DNA from: Cohnella sp.
Lineage (GTDB): Bacteria > Bacillota > Bacilli > Paenibacillales > Paenibacillaceae
DNA: 52,002 nucleotides
Direction: 5' to 3'
Assembly (NCBI GenBank): GCA_028287445.1
Contig: JAQBPQ010000241.1
Coordinates: 1-52,002 of the forward strand
Part shown: piece by piece, positions 1 to 6,878 of the stretch
Position numbering within the stretch: position 1 is the first letter of the stretch
Layout of the letters: the number at the start of each line of letters is the position of its first letter
Translations under genes and position numbers: made by a program
The notes under the pieces: generated by a model
The model's database searches: none
The model's input: only the letters and a program-made list of their open reading frames with translations
What the model was told of the DNA's origin: nothing

Positions 1-1
1 G

Positions 2-316
2 ACGGACGTAAAATCCGGCGAGACCACGGATCATGACGTCGATGCGGTGATCATTAATTTCGGCTTCGTCAGCTCACTAGGCCCGATCGCCGAGTGGGGA
101 CTGGATATCGACGGCGGCTCGATCCTCGTGGATTCCCGCATGGAGTCGAGCATTCCAGGCGTGTTCGCCGCAGGCGACGTCACCTCTTACCCCGGCAAGC
201 TGAAATTGATCGCGGTCGGCTTTGGAGAAGCTCCGACTGCCATCAACAATGCCAAAGTGTATATCGACCCCGATGCCAAACTATCGCCAGGCCACAGCAG
301 TAATATGAAGTTGTAA
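2..316 (+). CDS. Ferredoxin--NADP reductase, C-terminal part (5' end outside window)
   Basis: The frame is open from base 2, so only about the last 104 residues are present. They carry the second dinucleotide-binding and FAD closing region of thioredoxin-reductase-like ferredoxin-NADP reductases (YumC type): a VIINFGF strand, then [14 protein letters not shown], which is the FAD-contacting GD motif, then an aromatic-poor tail. The family moves electrons between NADPH and ferredoxin or flavodoxin in the cytoplasm. In Bacillus yumC lies near yutI, yutJ and yuzB, whose relatives are found downstream here, which supports the call. Start and promoter lie outside the window. A thioredoxin reductase is less likely because no CxxC segment is visible. 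Confidence 0.85.
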   Translation, partial: TDVKSGETTDHDVDAVIINFGFVSSLGPIAEWGLDIDGGSILVDSRMESSIPGVFAAGDVTSYPGKLKLIAVGFGEAPTAINNAKVYIDPDAKLSPGHSSNMKL

Positions 317-340
317 AACGATAAATTCGCAATAAAAACG

Positions 341-397
341 GCATCCTACTTTTGTAAGCCGGCGCCAATGACCGGTCCCGAGGGAGGATGCCTTTTT
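341..397 (+). terminator. Candidate terminator overlapping the next gene's start
   Basis: GGCATCCT (341-348) pairs with AGGATGCC (385-392), followed by a run of five T. The loop is long, about 36 nt, and contains CCGG repeats that could form an inner stem. It would end the reductase transcript. The 3' arm overlaps the GGGAGG ribosome site and the run of T leads into the TTG start of the following zinc-ribbon gene. Confidence 0.45.
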
Positions 398-629
398 GTT
401 GTGTCCAGTGTGCAATGGATTGCTCCCCCTAGACGCGTCTTGTCCTCATTGCGGTGCCGGAGCCGAAGACGAAGGTCGTCGGGACGATTGGAGCGGACCC
501 TATTCGCCCTACGAAACCACGTCCCGTGCGGAAGAAATGGATTCCGAACCCGTCGCCTGTCCTCATCTCGCCCTCTGCCCACGCTGTCGGATCGATTTTG
601 TCGTCGATGTGCGAACCTGGCACGGTTAA
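396..629 (+). CDS. Small zinc-ribbon protein
   Basis: 77 residues starting at TTG, placed 8 bases after a GGGAGG ribosome site. Two Cys pairs stand at the N-terminus (CPVC and CPHC, residues 3-6 and about 16-19), and a C-terminal CPH...CPRC pair is a second possible zinc knuckle around residues 55-63. The middle is acidic and rich in Ser and Glu. No catalytic motif is visible and no named family was recognised; zinc binding is inferred from Cys spacing only. The stop codon overlaps the stop of sda on the other strand by four bases, so the two genes are tail to tail. Confidence 0.6.
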   Translation: MLCPVCNGLLPLDASCPHCGAGAEDEGRRDDWSGPYSPYETTSRAEEMDSEPVACPHLALCPRCRIDFVVDVRTWHG

Positions 630-769
630 AGACCTTGTCCTTCCGGCAGTTTAAGGCAACGGCGCCGGATTTCGGACCGGAGCATACGCACGAACTCCCT
701 GTCTAAGCCGAGACGGACCGCACTGCGGTATGCATCCAGCAACAAATCGTCGGAAAGCAACGGCAACAT
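626..769 (-). CDS. sda: Sda, sporulation initiation checkpoint inhibitor
   Basis: A 47-residue gene. It begins LPLLSDDLLLDAYRSAVRLG and continues as two amphipathic helices (LDREFVRMLRSEIRRR), the helical-hairpin pattern of Bacillus Sda: an LSDELL-like first segment, then a hydrophobic plus Arg/Glu second helix. Bacillus Sda binds the histidine kinase KinA and blocks phosphorelay signalling when replication is perturbed. An AAAGGGTGG ribosome site lies upstream of the ATG. An extended -10 and DnaA boxes lie further upstream, as expected for a DnaA-controlled sda. The length matches the family (about 46). The call was made by reading the minus strand directly; homology is recognised by eye. 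Confidence 0.85.
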   Translation of the reverse strand: MLPLLSDDLLLDAYRSAVRLGLDREFVRMLRSEIRRRCLKLPEGQGL

Positions 770-810
770 GATACCCACCCTTTCCATTCCATGGATAAGT
801 TCGTGAGGGC

Positions 811-839
811 ATCATAGCATGTCCCTGTCTCTGTGAACA
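811..839 (-). promoter_or_regulatory. Candidate extended -10 promoter of sda
   Basis: On the minus strand TGC-TATGAT (819-811) is an extended -10 element about 42 bases before the sda ATG. At 17 bases there is only a weak -35 (TGTTCA). The nearest DnaA box starts 10 bases upstream of that -35. Confidence 0.5.
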
Positions 840-848
840 TCGACGCTG

Positions 849-947
849 TTATCCACAGAAACCTGTGTATATTTTGTGGACAAACTGTTGAAAAAGCTGA
901 AATCCGCATAATTGTTCCGGTGGATGATGGGGATAGATTTATACACA
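849..947. promoter_or_regulatory. DnaA-box cluster upstream of sda
   Basis: A perfect DnaA box TTATCCACA lies at 849-857. TTGTCCACA (one mismatch) reads on the minus strand at 883-875, and TTATACACA (one mismatch) at 939-947. A weaker TGTGTATATT lies between them. In Bacillus the sda promoter is known to carry several DnaA boxes that couple sda expression to replication status, so placement immediately upstream of an Sda gene is strong context. A replication origin is unlikely: no dnaA, dnaN or rpmH is nearby. Confidence 0.75.
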
Positions 948-1038
948 AAACGATTTTACTGAATTTCATAAAAAAGTTTCATACAGACGAACCAACTGAT
1001 TAAAGGAACTAATAGAAAAATAGGTCATATTCATCCGA

Positions 1039-1710
1039 TTATTGCGGTCGAGTGTTGACTTCCAGAATCCAAATGTGTCCGTTTCGGTCGATCCCGTAAT
1101 CGTAACCAAGTTGCCCGATGCCCGGAAAACGGTTCTCCAATAGGCACGTGGAAGTTTTCGTCAATTCCCGCATTTCACGTTTCTTGATGAGTGCATGCTC
1201 CGGTGACAAGGATCGTCTTAGCCCCTTGAATCCGCTGACCAGGGTACCTCCTCGGCACAAGTTCGTAACGAAAAGGCCCCGTCTGGCGATCCGCCCCACA
1301 ATGGCCCGAAAAATCCACTTCCCATCCGTTTTCACGTATTTCACCCGGTAATCGATCGGCCGGCTGCCTACAGTCGCCAACTGGATTCCTTTTTGAATCA
1401 AATACGGCCGCCGCCGTCGGACCCGGTTGACCGCTTCCCATAATTCCCGGAACGACATGAACGTTCTGGTACGGAACATATGCGTGTACGAGAATCTCCC
1501 GCCGTTTTGGGTCACTTTGATGACGCCCAGCCCTCCACCGCCGCGGACCGGTTTCAACACGATCATACCGTATTGGGCCAACATGCTTCTCAAAGGAGCC
1601 TCGCCGAATAACCTCGTAGGCGGAATATGCGGCGCGATGGCCGGACTGGCGAGCAAGACGTTGGTTTTCACCCATTTGCTGGCGAGCTGACGCCCGAGGG
1701 TATGATCCAC
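1039..1710 (-). CDS. YheC/YheD-family endospore coat-associated ATP-grasp protein
   Basis: 223 residues from a GTG start at 1710, chosen because AAAGGAG lies ten bases upstream. An in-frame ATG at 1803 has no ribosome site. The protein shows an ATP-grasp arrangement: VLKPVRGGGGLGVIKV (nucleotide-binding Gly-rich loop), then DYRVKYVKTDGKW and the closing WILEVNTRPQ, which carries the metal-binding Glu/Asn of the fold. Short YheC/YheD proteins of this kind are spore-coat associated in Bacillus relatives; the substrate is unknown. It is shorter than full-length YheC/D (about 360-450), lacking the N-terminal extension. Function beyond ATP-grasp is inferred from family. Confidence 0.75.
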   Translation of the reverse strand: MDHTLGRQLASKWVKTNVLLASPAIAPHIPPTRLFGEAPLRSMLAQYGMIVLKPVRGGGGLGVIKVTQNGGRFSYTHMFRTRTFMSFRELWEAVNRVRRRRPYLIQKGIQLATVGSRPIDYRVKYVKTDGKWIFRAIVGRIARRGLFVTNLCRGGTLVSGFKGLRRSLSPEHALIKKREMRELTKTSTCLLENRFPGIGQLGYDYGIDRNGHIWILEVNTRPQ

Positions 1711-1819
1711 TTGGCCATTACTCCTTTCCCAGGAGGGTGTATTTATATATACTCCAGGGTAAGGACAGGTTCTTGGATGGTTTTCCCCGGCGAATCGCCT
1801 CATTTCGGTAATTCTTTTG

Positions 1820-1855
1820 AAAAAAAAAAGCCTCCCGACTTCATGTCGGAAAGCT
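1820..1855 (-). terminator. Rho-independent terminator after hesB
   Basis: On the minus strand AGCTTTCCGAC pairs with GTCGGGAGGCT across a five-base loop and is followed by ten T. It lies directly downstream of the HesB gene and ahead of the YheC/D gene, so the two are probably separate transcripts. Confidence 0.85.
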
Positions 1856-1875
1856 TCGTTATACCGGGTCAGCGC

Positions 1876-2235
1876 TTAGCAGGCATCCGGATTCGGTTTG
1901 CCTGTATCTGTCGCTGTGCGGAAAGACGAACCGCAGCCGCAAGTGGCCACCGCGTTCGGATTATGAATGGTGAAGCCGCCGCCCATGGCGGATTCTTTCC
2001 AGTCAATTTCCACGCCGTTCAAATATTTCACGCTATCTCCGTCCACGACCACCTTCAGGCCGCGAATGTCGAGCTCTTTATCGTCCGAATGGCGCTCGTC
2101 GTCGAAGCCCATTCCGTAGGAAAACCCGCTGCATCCGCCTTCTTTCACGCCGACGCGCAGGAACATATTCGGAGTTTCCTCGGCCGCCAGCATCTCTTGG
2201 ATTTTCTCGCCAGCCGTTTCGCTGATGTTCACCAT
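1876..2235 (-). CDS. HesB/IscA-family iron-sulfur cluster carrier (ErpA/YutM type)
   Basis: 119 residues from the ATG at 2235, which follows a GGGGAGGAAA ribosome site; upstream in-frame codons look like untranslated leader. The three conserved A-type carrier cysteines are present: C35 in GGCSGFSYG, and C99 and C101 in TCGCGSSF. Such proteins hold and transfer Fe-S clusters to apo-proteins in the cytoplasm. A short C-terminal extension after CGCGSSF is not part of the fold. A NifU-type scaffold lies 3.5 kb away. The gene has its own promoter and a strong terminator, so it is likely monocistronic. Confidence 0.92.
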   Translation of the reverse strand: MVNISETAGEKIQEMLAAEETPNMFLRVGVKEGGCSGFSYGMGFDDERHSDDKELDIRGLKVVVDGDSVKYLNGVEIDWKESAMGGGFTIHNPNAVATCGCGSSFRTATDTGKPNPDAC

Positions 2236-2280
2236 TTCCGTTTCCTCCCCATATACGCATGTGCAACACTTTCTCCTAAT

Positions 2281-2309
2281 AGTATACTCCACGCGTCCCC
2301 TGCCCTCAA
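2281..2309 (-). promoter_or_regulatory. Sigma-A type promoter of the HesB gene
   Basis: Minus-strand TTGAGG, 17-base spacer, TATACT, ending about 45 bases before the HesB start codon. Confidence 0.7.
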
Positions 2310-2376
2310 GAGCCACTACGCGGAATCACTTGCCACCATTCAGAGAGGAGTGGTGCAAACTTATAAATCCTGAATG

Positions 2377-2400
2377 ATAAAAAAACCGACGCTAGGCGCC
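2377..2400 (-). terminator. Terminator overlapping the end of the 2392-2835 gene
   Basis: Minus-strand CCGGCGC-CTA-GCGTCGG followed by seven T. The TAG stop of the upstream gene sits in the loop. Confidence 0.8.
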
Positions 2401-2835
2401 GGCTTCTTCGTCTTTCCACTCTTTGGTGTTCGAGGGAGATTGAGCGATCGCTTTCAGTTCGATGCGGCAGCGGAACATGCCCTTCTCGTTCTGAAGAAAA
2501 TCCGACAGACGCCGGAACACCTGCGAGAGCTCCGGACCGGTGGAATCGGTGTCCAACGTGTATCGTAACTGGTCCGCCGACAATCCGCGCACGCGCCCCC
2601 TGTCGATTTCACGCGATTCATTCTCCTGCAGGCGCCGCCATTCTTTGGACGGTTCGAACTTGTCCGCTCTCCGGACGATCTGTTCGTAGATCCGCTGTTT
2701 TTTGAGCCACATGTAATATTGAATCGGGTTTGACAATCCCCATTTTTGACTCAGATCCTTGATCGTATAAGCCGCACGGTATTGCTGCAACGTCTGGATT
2801 TTCTCGGATTCTTCCAATTGCTCCAACTCGCTCAA
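2392..2835 (-). CDS. Conserved hypothetical protein, DNA-binding-like N-terminus
   Basis: 147 residues from a TTG at 2835. The first 50 residues (EESEKIQTLQQYRAAYTIKD, LSQKWGLSN) look like a helix-turn-helix preceded by a short helix, and the rest is charged and helical. No family was named with confidence. The annotated TTG has no ribosome site. The same frame stays open to a CTG at 2856, seven bases after GGAAGGTGG, giving an N-terminus of LKPEILPLSELEQL, so initiation may be at that non-standard codon. A promoter (TTGAAT-17-TATGTT) lies 55 bases upstream and a terminator overlaps the stop, consistent with a single-gene unit. Confidence 0.65.
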   Translation of the reverse strand: MSELEQLEESEKIQTLQQYRAAYTIKDLSQKWGLSNPIQYYMWLKKQRIYEQIVRRADKFEPSKEWRRLQENESREIDRGRVRGLSADQLRYTLDTDSTGPELSQVFRRLSDFLQNEKGMFRCRIELKAIAQSPSNTKEWKDEEAGA

Positions 2836-2909
2836 TGGCAGAATTTCGGGTTTCAGAGTGATCCACCTTCCTTTTTGGCTAATCTTCAGCTACTTTTTTC
2901 TCACACATA

Positions 2910-2938
2910 AACATAACCAATATTTGTTTATTATTCAA
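2910..2938 (-). promoter_or_regulatory. Candidate promoter for the 2392-2835 gene
   Basis: Minus-strand TTGAAT, 17-base spacer, TATGTT. The rest of the 267-base interval up to mqnE holds only this and the divergent mqnE promoter. Confidence 0.55.
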
Positions 2939-2994
2939 GTTGATTCCCTTTTTTACTGCAGATTATACCTCTTTTTCAATTCTTCTATTTCCAG

Positions 2995-3023
2995 TTGCCG
3001 GAGGTCAAACCTAGGTTTATAAT
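2995..3023 (+). promoter_or_regulatory. Promoter of mqnE
   Basis: TTGCCG, 17-base spacer, perfect TATAAT. This implies a leader of about 70 bases before the mqnE ATG, in which no riboswitch fold was recognised. Confidence 0.65.
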
Positions 3024-3102
3024 ATTTACAGTTGTTGACCGGGAAAGATTGCTTGCAGCAGTAGAAAGTTATTTTTTTCACAAATAGAACGGAGGCGCAG
3101 TC

Positions 3103-4206
3103 ATGACACTCCTCACAACGAATACTGAACGACGCATGGCGGAAATCGCCGAAAAGGTGCATAACGGAGAGCGGCTGTCTTTGGAAGACGGCGTCTTCTT
3201 ATATCAATCCGACGATCTATTGACGATCGGACAACTGGCGAATGAAGTCAATTTGCGCAAGAACGGCAAAAAAGTGTATTTTATTGAAAATATGAGCCTC
3301 TACTTCACGAACGTTTGCGAAGCGCATTGTGCATTCTGCAACTTCCGTAAAGACGAGGGCGAAGAAGGTTCCTATACCCTCTCGCCCGACGAAATGATCG
3401 CTTATGTAGATGAGCATATCCACCCCGAAGTCCGGGAATTTCATATCGTCGGCGGGCACAATCCACACGTTCCTTTCGATTATTATGTGGAATCGATCCG
3501 CGCTTTAAAGCAGCGTTACCCGAATGTCACGATAAAAGCCTACACCGCGGCGGAAATCGATTTCTTCTCGCGGATTTCCGGCCTGACTTACCGGGGAGTG
3601 CTGGAGAAGCTGATCGAGGCAGGTCTGCAGACACTGACCGGCGGAGGTGCGGAAATATTGTCCGACGAATATCGTAAGAAAATGCGGGTCGAAAAAGCCA
3701 ATATCGAGCAGTATTTGGACGTACACCGCACTGCTCATCAGCTAGGCTTGCGCACGCATACGACGATGCTGTACGGTTCCGTGGAGACCTTGGAGGAACG
3801 GGTGCAGCACATGCTTCACATTCGCAGGCTCCAGGACGAAACGAACGGATTTCATGTATTTATCCCGTTGTCGATGCAGCCGATCAGCCCCAAAGCGAGC
3901 ATCCGGCGACGCAACTCGGCGTATGACGACCTTAAAGCGATCGCGATCAGCCGGCTGATGTTGGATAACTTCCAGCACATCAAAGCCTATTTCATCAACA
4001 TCGGCACCCAGCTTACCCAGCTGGCGCTGACGATGGGTGCATCCGATGCCCACGGAACGATCGTGCACGAACGGATCAGCCATGCTGCGGGCGCTTTAAC
4101 GCCGGCAGGCATCACCCGCGAAGACCTGATCTGGTTGATCAAGGGTGCGGGCAGAATTCCCGTCGAGCGGGATACATTTTACAACGAAATTCGGGTATAT
4201 GAATAA
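3103..4206 (+). CDS. mqnE: Aminodeoxyfutalosine synthase (radical SAM), menaquinone biosynthesis
   Basis: 367 residues, ATG seven bases after GGAGG. The radical SAM cluster motif CEAHCAFC (C72, C76, C79) follows the MSLYFTNVC strand typical of MqnE/MqnC. EFHIVGGHNPHVPFDYY and LTGGGAEIL are the SAM- and substrate-contacting segments shared by MqnE. MqnE joins 3-[(1-carboxyvinyl)oxy]benzoate and the SAM-derived adenosyl radical in the futalosine pathway to menaquinone. The length equals the family's usual 360-370. MqnC is the alternative, but the GGHNPHVPFDYY segment favours MqnE. No other mqn gene adjoins it; a UbiD-type decarboxylase lies at 16.8-18.5 kb. The gene has its own promoter and terminator. 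Confidence 0.9.
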   Translation: MTLLTTNTERRMAEIAEKVHNGERLSLEDGVFLYQSDDLLTIGQLANEVNLRKNGKKVYFIENMSLYFTNVCEAHCAFCNFRKDEGEEGSYTLSPDEMIAYVDEHIHPEVREFHIVGGHNPHVPFDYYVESIRALKQRYPNVTIKAYTAAEIDFFSRISGLTYRGVLEKLIEAGLQTLTGGGAEILSDEYRKKMRVEKANIEQYLDVHRTAHQLGLRTHTTMLYGSVETLEERVQHMLHIRRLQDETNGFHVFIPLSMQPISPKASIRRRNSAYDDLKAIAISRLMLDNFQHIKAYFINIGTQLTQLALTMGASDAHGTIVHERISHAAGALTPAGITREDLIWLIKGAGRIPVERDTFYNEIRVYE

Positions 4207-4212
4207 GAAGTC

Positions 4213-4239
4213 GGCCCCGTCGGGTAGACGGGGTTTCTT
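4213..4239 (+). terminator. Terminator of mqnE
   Basis: CCCCGTC-GGGTA-GACGGGG followed by TTTCTT. Confidence 0.8.
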
Positions 4240-4283
4240 ATGTGCCATACTAAGTCGAATGTTGACGAAAAGGGGAATCGCAA

Positions 4284-5345
4284 GTGAACAACGTGGTGGT
4301 TTTAGGCGGAGGGTATGGAGGTCTGACGGTCGTCCATGAATTGCTGGAATCAAATCTTCCGCACGGCGCCAAAATATATTTGGTTGACCGGATGCCCTTT
4401 CAGGGATTAAAGACGGAATATTATGCGCTGGCGGCAGGAACGGTTACCGACATGGACATCCGCGTGGCGTTTCCTGTGCATCCCTCGTTAGAGGTTGTTT
4501 ATGGAGAGATTGCCGGCGTCGACTTCGAAAATCGGACGGTCGCCGTCTCCGGACATGACCCGCTGCCGTTCGACTCCCTGGTGCTCGCGCTCGGGTGTAC
4601 GGACAATTATCAAGGCATTGCCGGGGCTTCCGAATTCTCCTGCGGTATTCAGTCTCTCTCAGCAACCAGGCGCACTTATCAGCAGGTCAACGATATCCGG
4701 CCGAACGGCCAAGTAACGATCGTAGGCGGCGGCTTAAGTGGCGTGGAAGTGGCCTCAGAGCTGCGGGAAAGCCGGGCCGACCTGAATATTCGCATTCTCG
4801 ACCGCGGCGACAGCATCCTGTCGGGACTCCCCGCAAAGCTGCAGAAATATGTGGCTTCTTGGTTCCACGAGCATGATGTGGAGATGCGCTCACATATCTG
4901 CATTACTTCCCTTGAGCAAGGGGTTATCCATAATGGAGCGGAAGCCATTCCGACAGACGTCACCGTGTGGACGGCCGGCATCCAGCCTGTGGAGCTGATT
5001 CGCAACCTGGATCTGCCCAAGGACAAGCATGGCCGGTTAATCGTGAATGAGTGGCACGAGCTGCCATCCGTTCCCGACGTCTATGTCATCGGGGACTGTG
5101 CGAGCTCAACCTTCTCTCCGAGCGCCCAACTTGCGGAAGCGATGGGTAAGCAAGTGGCCGAGGTCATATCCGGCAAATGGGACGGCAAACTGCCGAAGCT
5201 GTCCCGCATTAAGCTCAAAGGCGTTCTCGGCTCCCTCGGCAAAAAAGCCGGTTTCGGGCTCATGGGATCAACGCCGATTCTGGGTCGCGTTCCGCGTGTG
5301 CTCAAAAGCGGCGTCTTGTGGATGAGCAAACATCATTTTGGATGA
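4284..5345 (+). CDS. NAD(P)/FAD-dependent oxidoreductase, YutJ / NDH-2-like
   Basis: 353 residues from GTG, nine bases after AAAGGGG. It has an N-terminal FAD motif VVVLGGGYGGL, a second dinucleotide motif VTIVGGGLSGVEVASEL near residue 150, and the closing PDVYVIGDCAS near residue 270. This layout matches type II NADH dehydrogenases and the Bacillus YutJ subfamily, which pass electrons from NADH to quinone or an unknown acceptor at the membrane face. It is shorter than classical Ndh (about 390-400). The quinone partner would be menaquinone given mqnE next door, but that link is inference. YuzB and NifU genes follow, as in Bacillus. Confidence 0.85.
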   Translation: MNNVVVLGGGYGGLTVVHELLESNLPHGAKIYLVDRMPFQGLKTEYYALAAGTVTDMDIRVAFPVHPSLEVVYGEIAGVDFENRTVAVSGHDPLPFDSLVLALGCTDNYQGIAGASEFSCGIQSLSATRRTYQQVNDIRPNGQVTIVGGGLSGVEVASELRESRADLNIRILDRGDSILSGLPAKLQKYVASWFHEHDVEMRSHICITSLEQGVIHNGAEAIPTDVTVWTAGIQPVELIRNLDLPKDKHGRLIVNEWHELPSVPDVYVIGDCASSTFSPSAQLAEAMGKQVAEVISGKWDGKLPKLSRIKLKGVLGSLGKKAGFGLMGSTPILGRVPRVLKSGVLWMSKHHFG

Positions 5346-5421
5346 AGATCATTGCTTTTACCGGGGGCTCCCCCAGAAGAAATCGGAATAAGCTGCGAAG
5401 ATTCACGTCTCTTCTGGGGCA

Positions 5422-5688
5422 TCATAGATCGTCCAAAAGCTTATCCAAAGCGGACTTCTCCGCTTCTTGTTTTTCGATTTCTTCAAGGATGAGGTCGTAC
5501 AGCTGCTCGGCGGTCTCGGCGACGATGGATTCGCCGTTCACCAGCGCGTATGGCGACAAGAAACATTCCCCGCAGTTGCCCAAACAGCCGTATTCGACCA
5601 CTTCGACCCGGGGATCGTTCTCTAGCCGTTCCATTACTTTATCCGTTCCGTGATGCATGTTGCTGACGCAAAATTCCACGATATCCAT
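5422..5688 (-). CDS. YuzB-like protein (DUF1450)
   Basis: 88 residues from the ATG at 5688 (AAAGGA upstream), starting MDIVEFCVSNMHHG. YuzB hallmarks are the VEFCVSN start, the VEYGCLGNCGEC cysteine motif around residues 32-43, and a following ALVNGE strand. The cysteine arrangement suggests a [2Fe-2S]-ferredoxin-like or metal-binding fold, but no activity is established. It sits convergent to the YutJ-like gene and divergent from NifU, the same neighbours as in Bacillus. The C-terminal tail (residues 65-88) is a charged helix. Confidence 0.85.
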   Translation of the reverse strand: MDIVEFCVSNMHHGTDKVMERLENDPRVEVVEYGCLGNCGECFLSPYALVNGESIVAETAEQLYDLILEEIEKQEAEKSALDKLLDDL

Positions 5689-5733
5689 GCTGCTTATCCT
5701 TTCCGGAGAACGGCGGTTTACGCGAACTTCCGT

Positions 5734-5761
5734 TTGAATTTCCACCGTTTTGTACTATAAT
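5734..5761 (+). promoter_or_regulatory. Sigma-A type promoter of the NifU gene
   Basis: TTGAAT, 16-base spacer, perfect TATAAT, about 20 bases before the start codon. Confidence 0.75.
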
Positions 5762-5779
5762 AAGAATTGAAAGGAGTGG

Positions 5780-6034
5780 ATGACCATGACAGAAAGCGTA
5801 CAAAGCACGACACAGTACGATGAAGTGCTCGAGGTGCTTGATAAATTGCGTCCCTTCCTGCAGCGGGACGGCGGCGACGTCGAACTGGTTGACGTGGAAG
5901 ACGGCATCGTCAAGCTTCGCCTGATGGGTGCTTGCGGCAGCTGCCCAAGCTCCACGATTACGCTCAAGGCGGGTATCGAGCGTGCACTGCTCGAAGAAGT
6001 CGAAGGCATCGAAGAAGTCATTCAAGTGTTCTGA
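5780..6034 (+). CDS. NifU-family Fe-S cluster scaffold (YutI/NfuA C-domain)
   Basis: 84 residues (82 if the second ATG at 5786 is used, which has better spacing from GGAG). It is a complete stand-alone NifU C-terminal domain: [20 protein letters not shown] and the cluster-binding GACGSCPSS (C52, C55). It assembles or carries a [4Fe-4S] cluster for delivery to target proteins in the cytoplasm. Length and motif match Bacillus YutI. It is flanked by its own promoter and a terminator and shares its neighbourhood with HesB, YuzB and YutJ. Confidence 0.93.
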   Translation: MTMTESVQSTTQYDEVLEVLDKLRPFLQRDGGDVELVDVEDGIVKLRLMGACGSCPSSTITLKAGIERALLEEVEGIEEVIQVF

Positions 6035-6062
6035 TTTTATCTTCTCAAGAAAGTAGTATAGA

Positions 6063-6091
6063 GGTCCTGCCCCTGCGGCGGGACTTTATTT
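6063..6091 (+). terminator. Terminator of the NifU gene
   Basis: GTCCTGCC-CCTGC-GGCGGGAC followed by TTTATTT; it overlaps the stop of the convergent SDR gene. Confidence 0.75.
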
Positions 6092-6859
6092 CTTTAGGGT
6101 GGACCGGATCGGATCCAATCCTCCGGAAACATCGATCGTGTTGCCGGTGATGAAGTCCGATTCCGGCTGGCACAGAAAAAGGATAACCCGCGCGACGTCT
6201 TGTCCCGTACCGGGCCGGCCGCGGGGCGACTCCTCGTCGTGAACGCCGGCAACGTCGGCGATCGTCTTCTCCTTGTTGCCGCCGCGGATGTCGCCGGGGC
6301 AAATCATGTTCACCGTGATGCCGCTCGCCGCTTCTTCGACGGCCAATGTCTTGGTGAATGAAACCAGGCCTACTTTGGCGGCGGCATATACCGCCCGGTG
6401 CGGCCAGGACCTCGCTTCCGCGGCATGTCCGAAGCCAAAATGGATGATCCTGCCCCAGCCCCGGCTTCGCATCCCCGGAAGCACGCGATGATCCAACAAC
6501 ATGGTGCCGACCAAATTTCCGTTCATCAAATAATGGATATCCTCCGGAGAATAATCCGCGAATAGCCGGCGTTCCCGAATAAAAGGGCCGGCGTTGTTGA
6601 TCAGAATATCGACACCGCCCAGCCGCTGCTCCACTTCCACTACGAGCCGGTCCGTCTCCTCCGTCCGGGCGATGTCCGCCCGGATCGCAACGGCTTTCCT
6701 TCCCATGCCGATGATTTCGTCCGCCAGCTTCTCCGCTTCCTCCCGGCTCGTTACATAATTGAGCGCCACATCGCATCCGGAGGCGGCCAGCTCTAACGCT
6801 GTCCGGCGTCCGAGTCCTTTGGCGCTTCCTGTAACCAGCGCGGTTTTGCCTGCCAGCAT
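6086..6859 (-). CDS. SDR-family oxidoreductase lacking the usual catalytic Ser
   Basis: 257 residues from the ATG at 6859 (or the GTG immediately before it; GGGGGAG upstream). Rossmann cofactor motif TGSAKGLGRR (residues 10-19), NNAG near 90, active YxxxK as VYAAAK, and CPGDI. At the position of the catalytic Ser, 13 residues before the Tyr, the sequence is RIIHFGFGHAAEA with no Ser, resembling YmfI-like SDRs as I recall them. The substrate is unknown; NADPH-dependent ketoacyl or sugar reduction is possible. It follows the HEPN-like gene by 19 bases on the same strand, so the two are probably cotranscribed. Confidence 0.85.
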   Translation of the reverse strand: MLAGKTALVTGSAKGLGRRTALELAASGCDVALNYVTSREEAEKLADEIIGMGRKAVAIRADIARTEETDRLVVEVEQRLGGVDILINNAGPFIRERRLFADYSPEDIHYLMNGNLVGTMLLDHRVLPGMRSRGWGRIIHFGFGHAAEARSWPHRAVYAAAKVGLVSFTKTLAVEEAASGITVNMICPGDIRGGNKEKTIADVAGVHDEESPRGRPGTGQDVARVILFLCQPESDFITGNTIDVSGGLDPIRSTLKK

Positions 6860-6878
6860 CACGATCCGTCTCCCCCTC

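Noticed and set aside
849-947. Origin of replication
   Set aside because: Only about three DnaA boxes, no AT-rich unwinding region of size, and no dnaA, dnaN or rpmH; sda context explains the boxes better.
2953-3162. 69-residue minus frame before mqnE
   Set aside because: It overlaps the mqnE start and promoter region, lacks a ribosome site and resembles no family.
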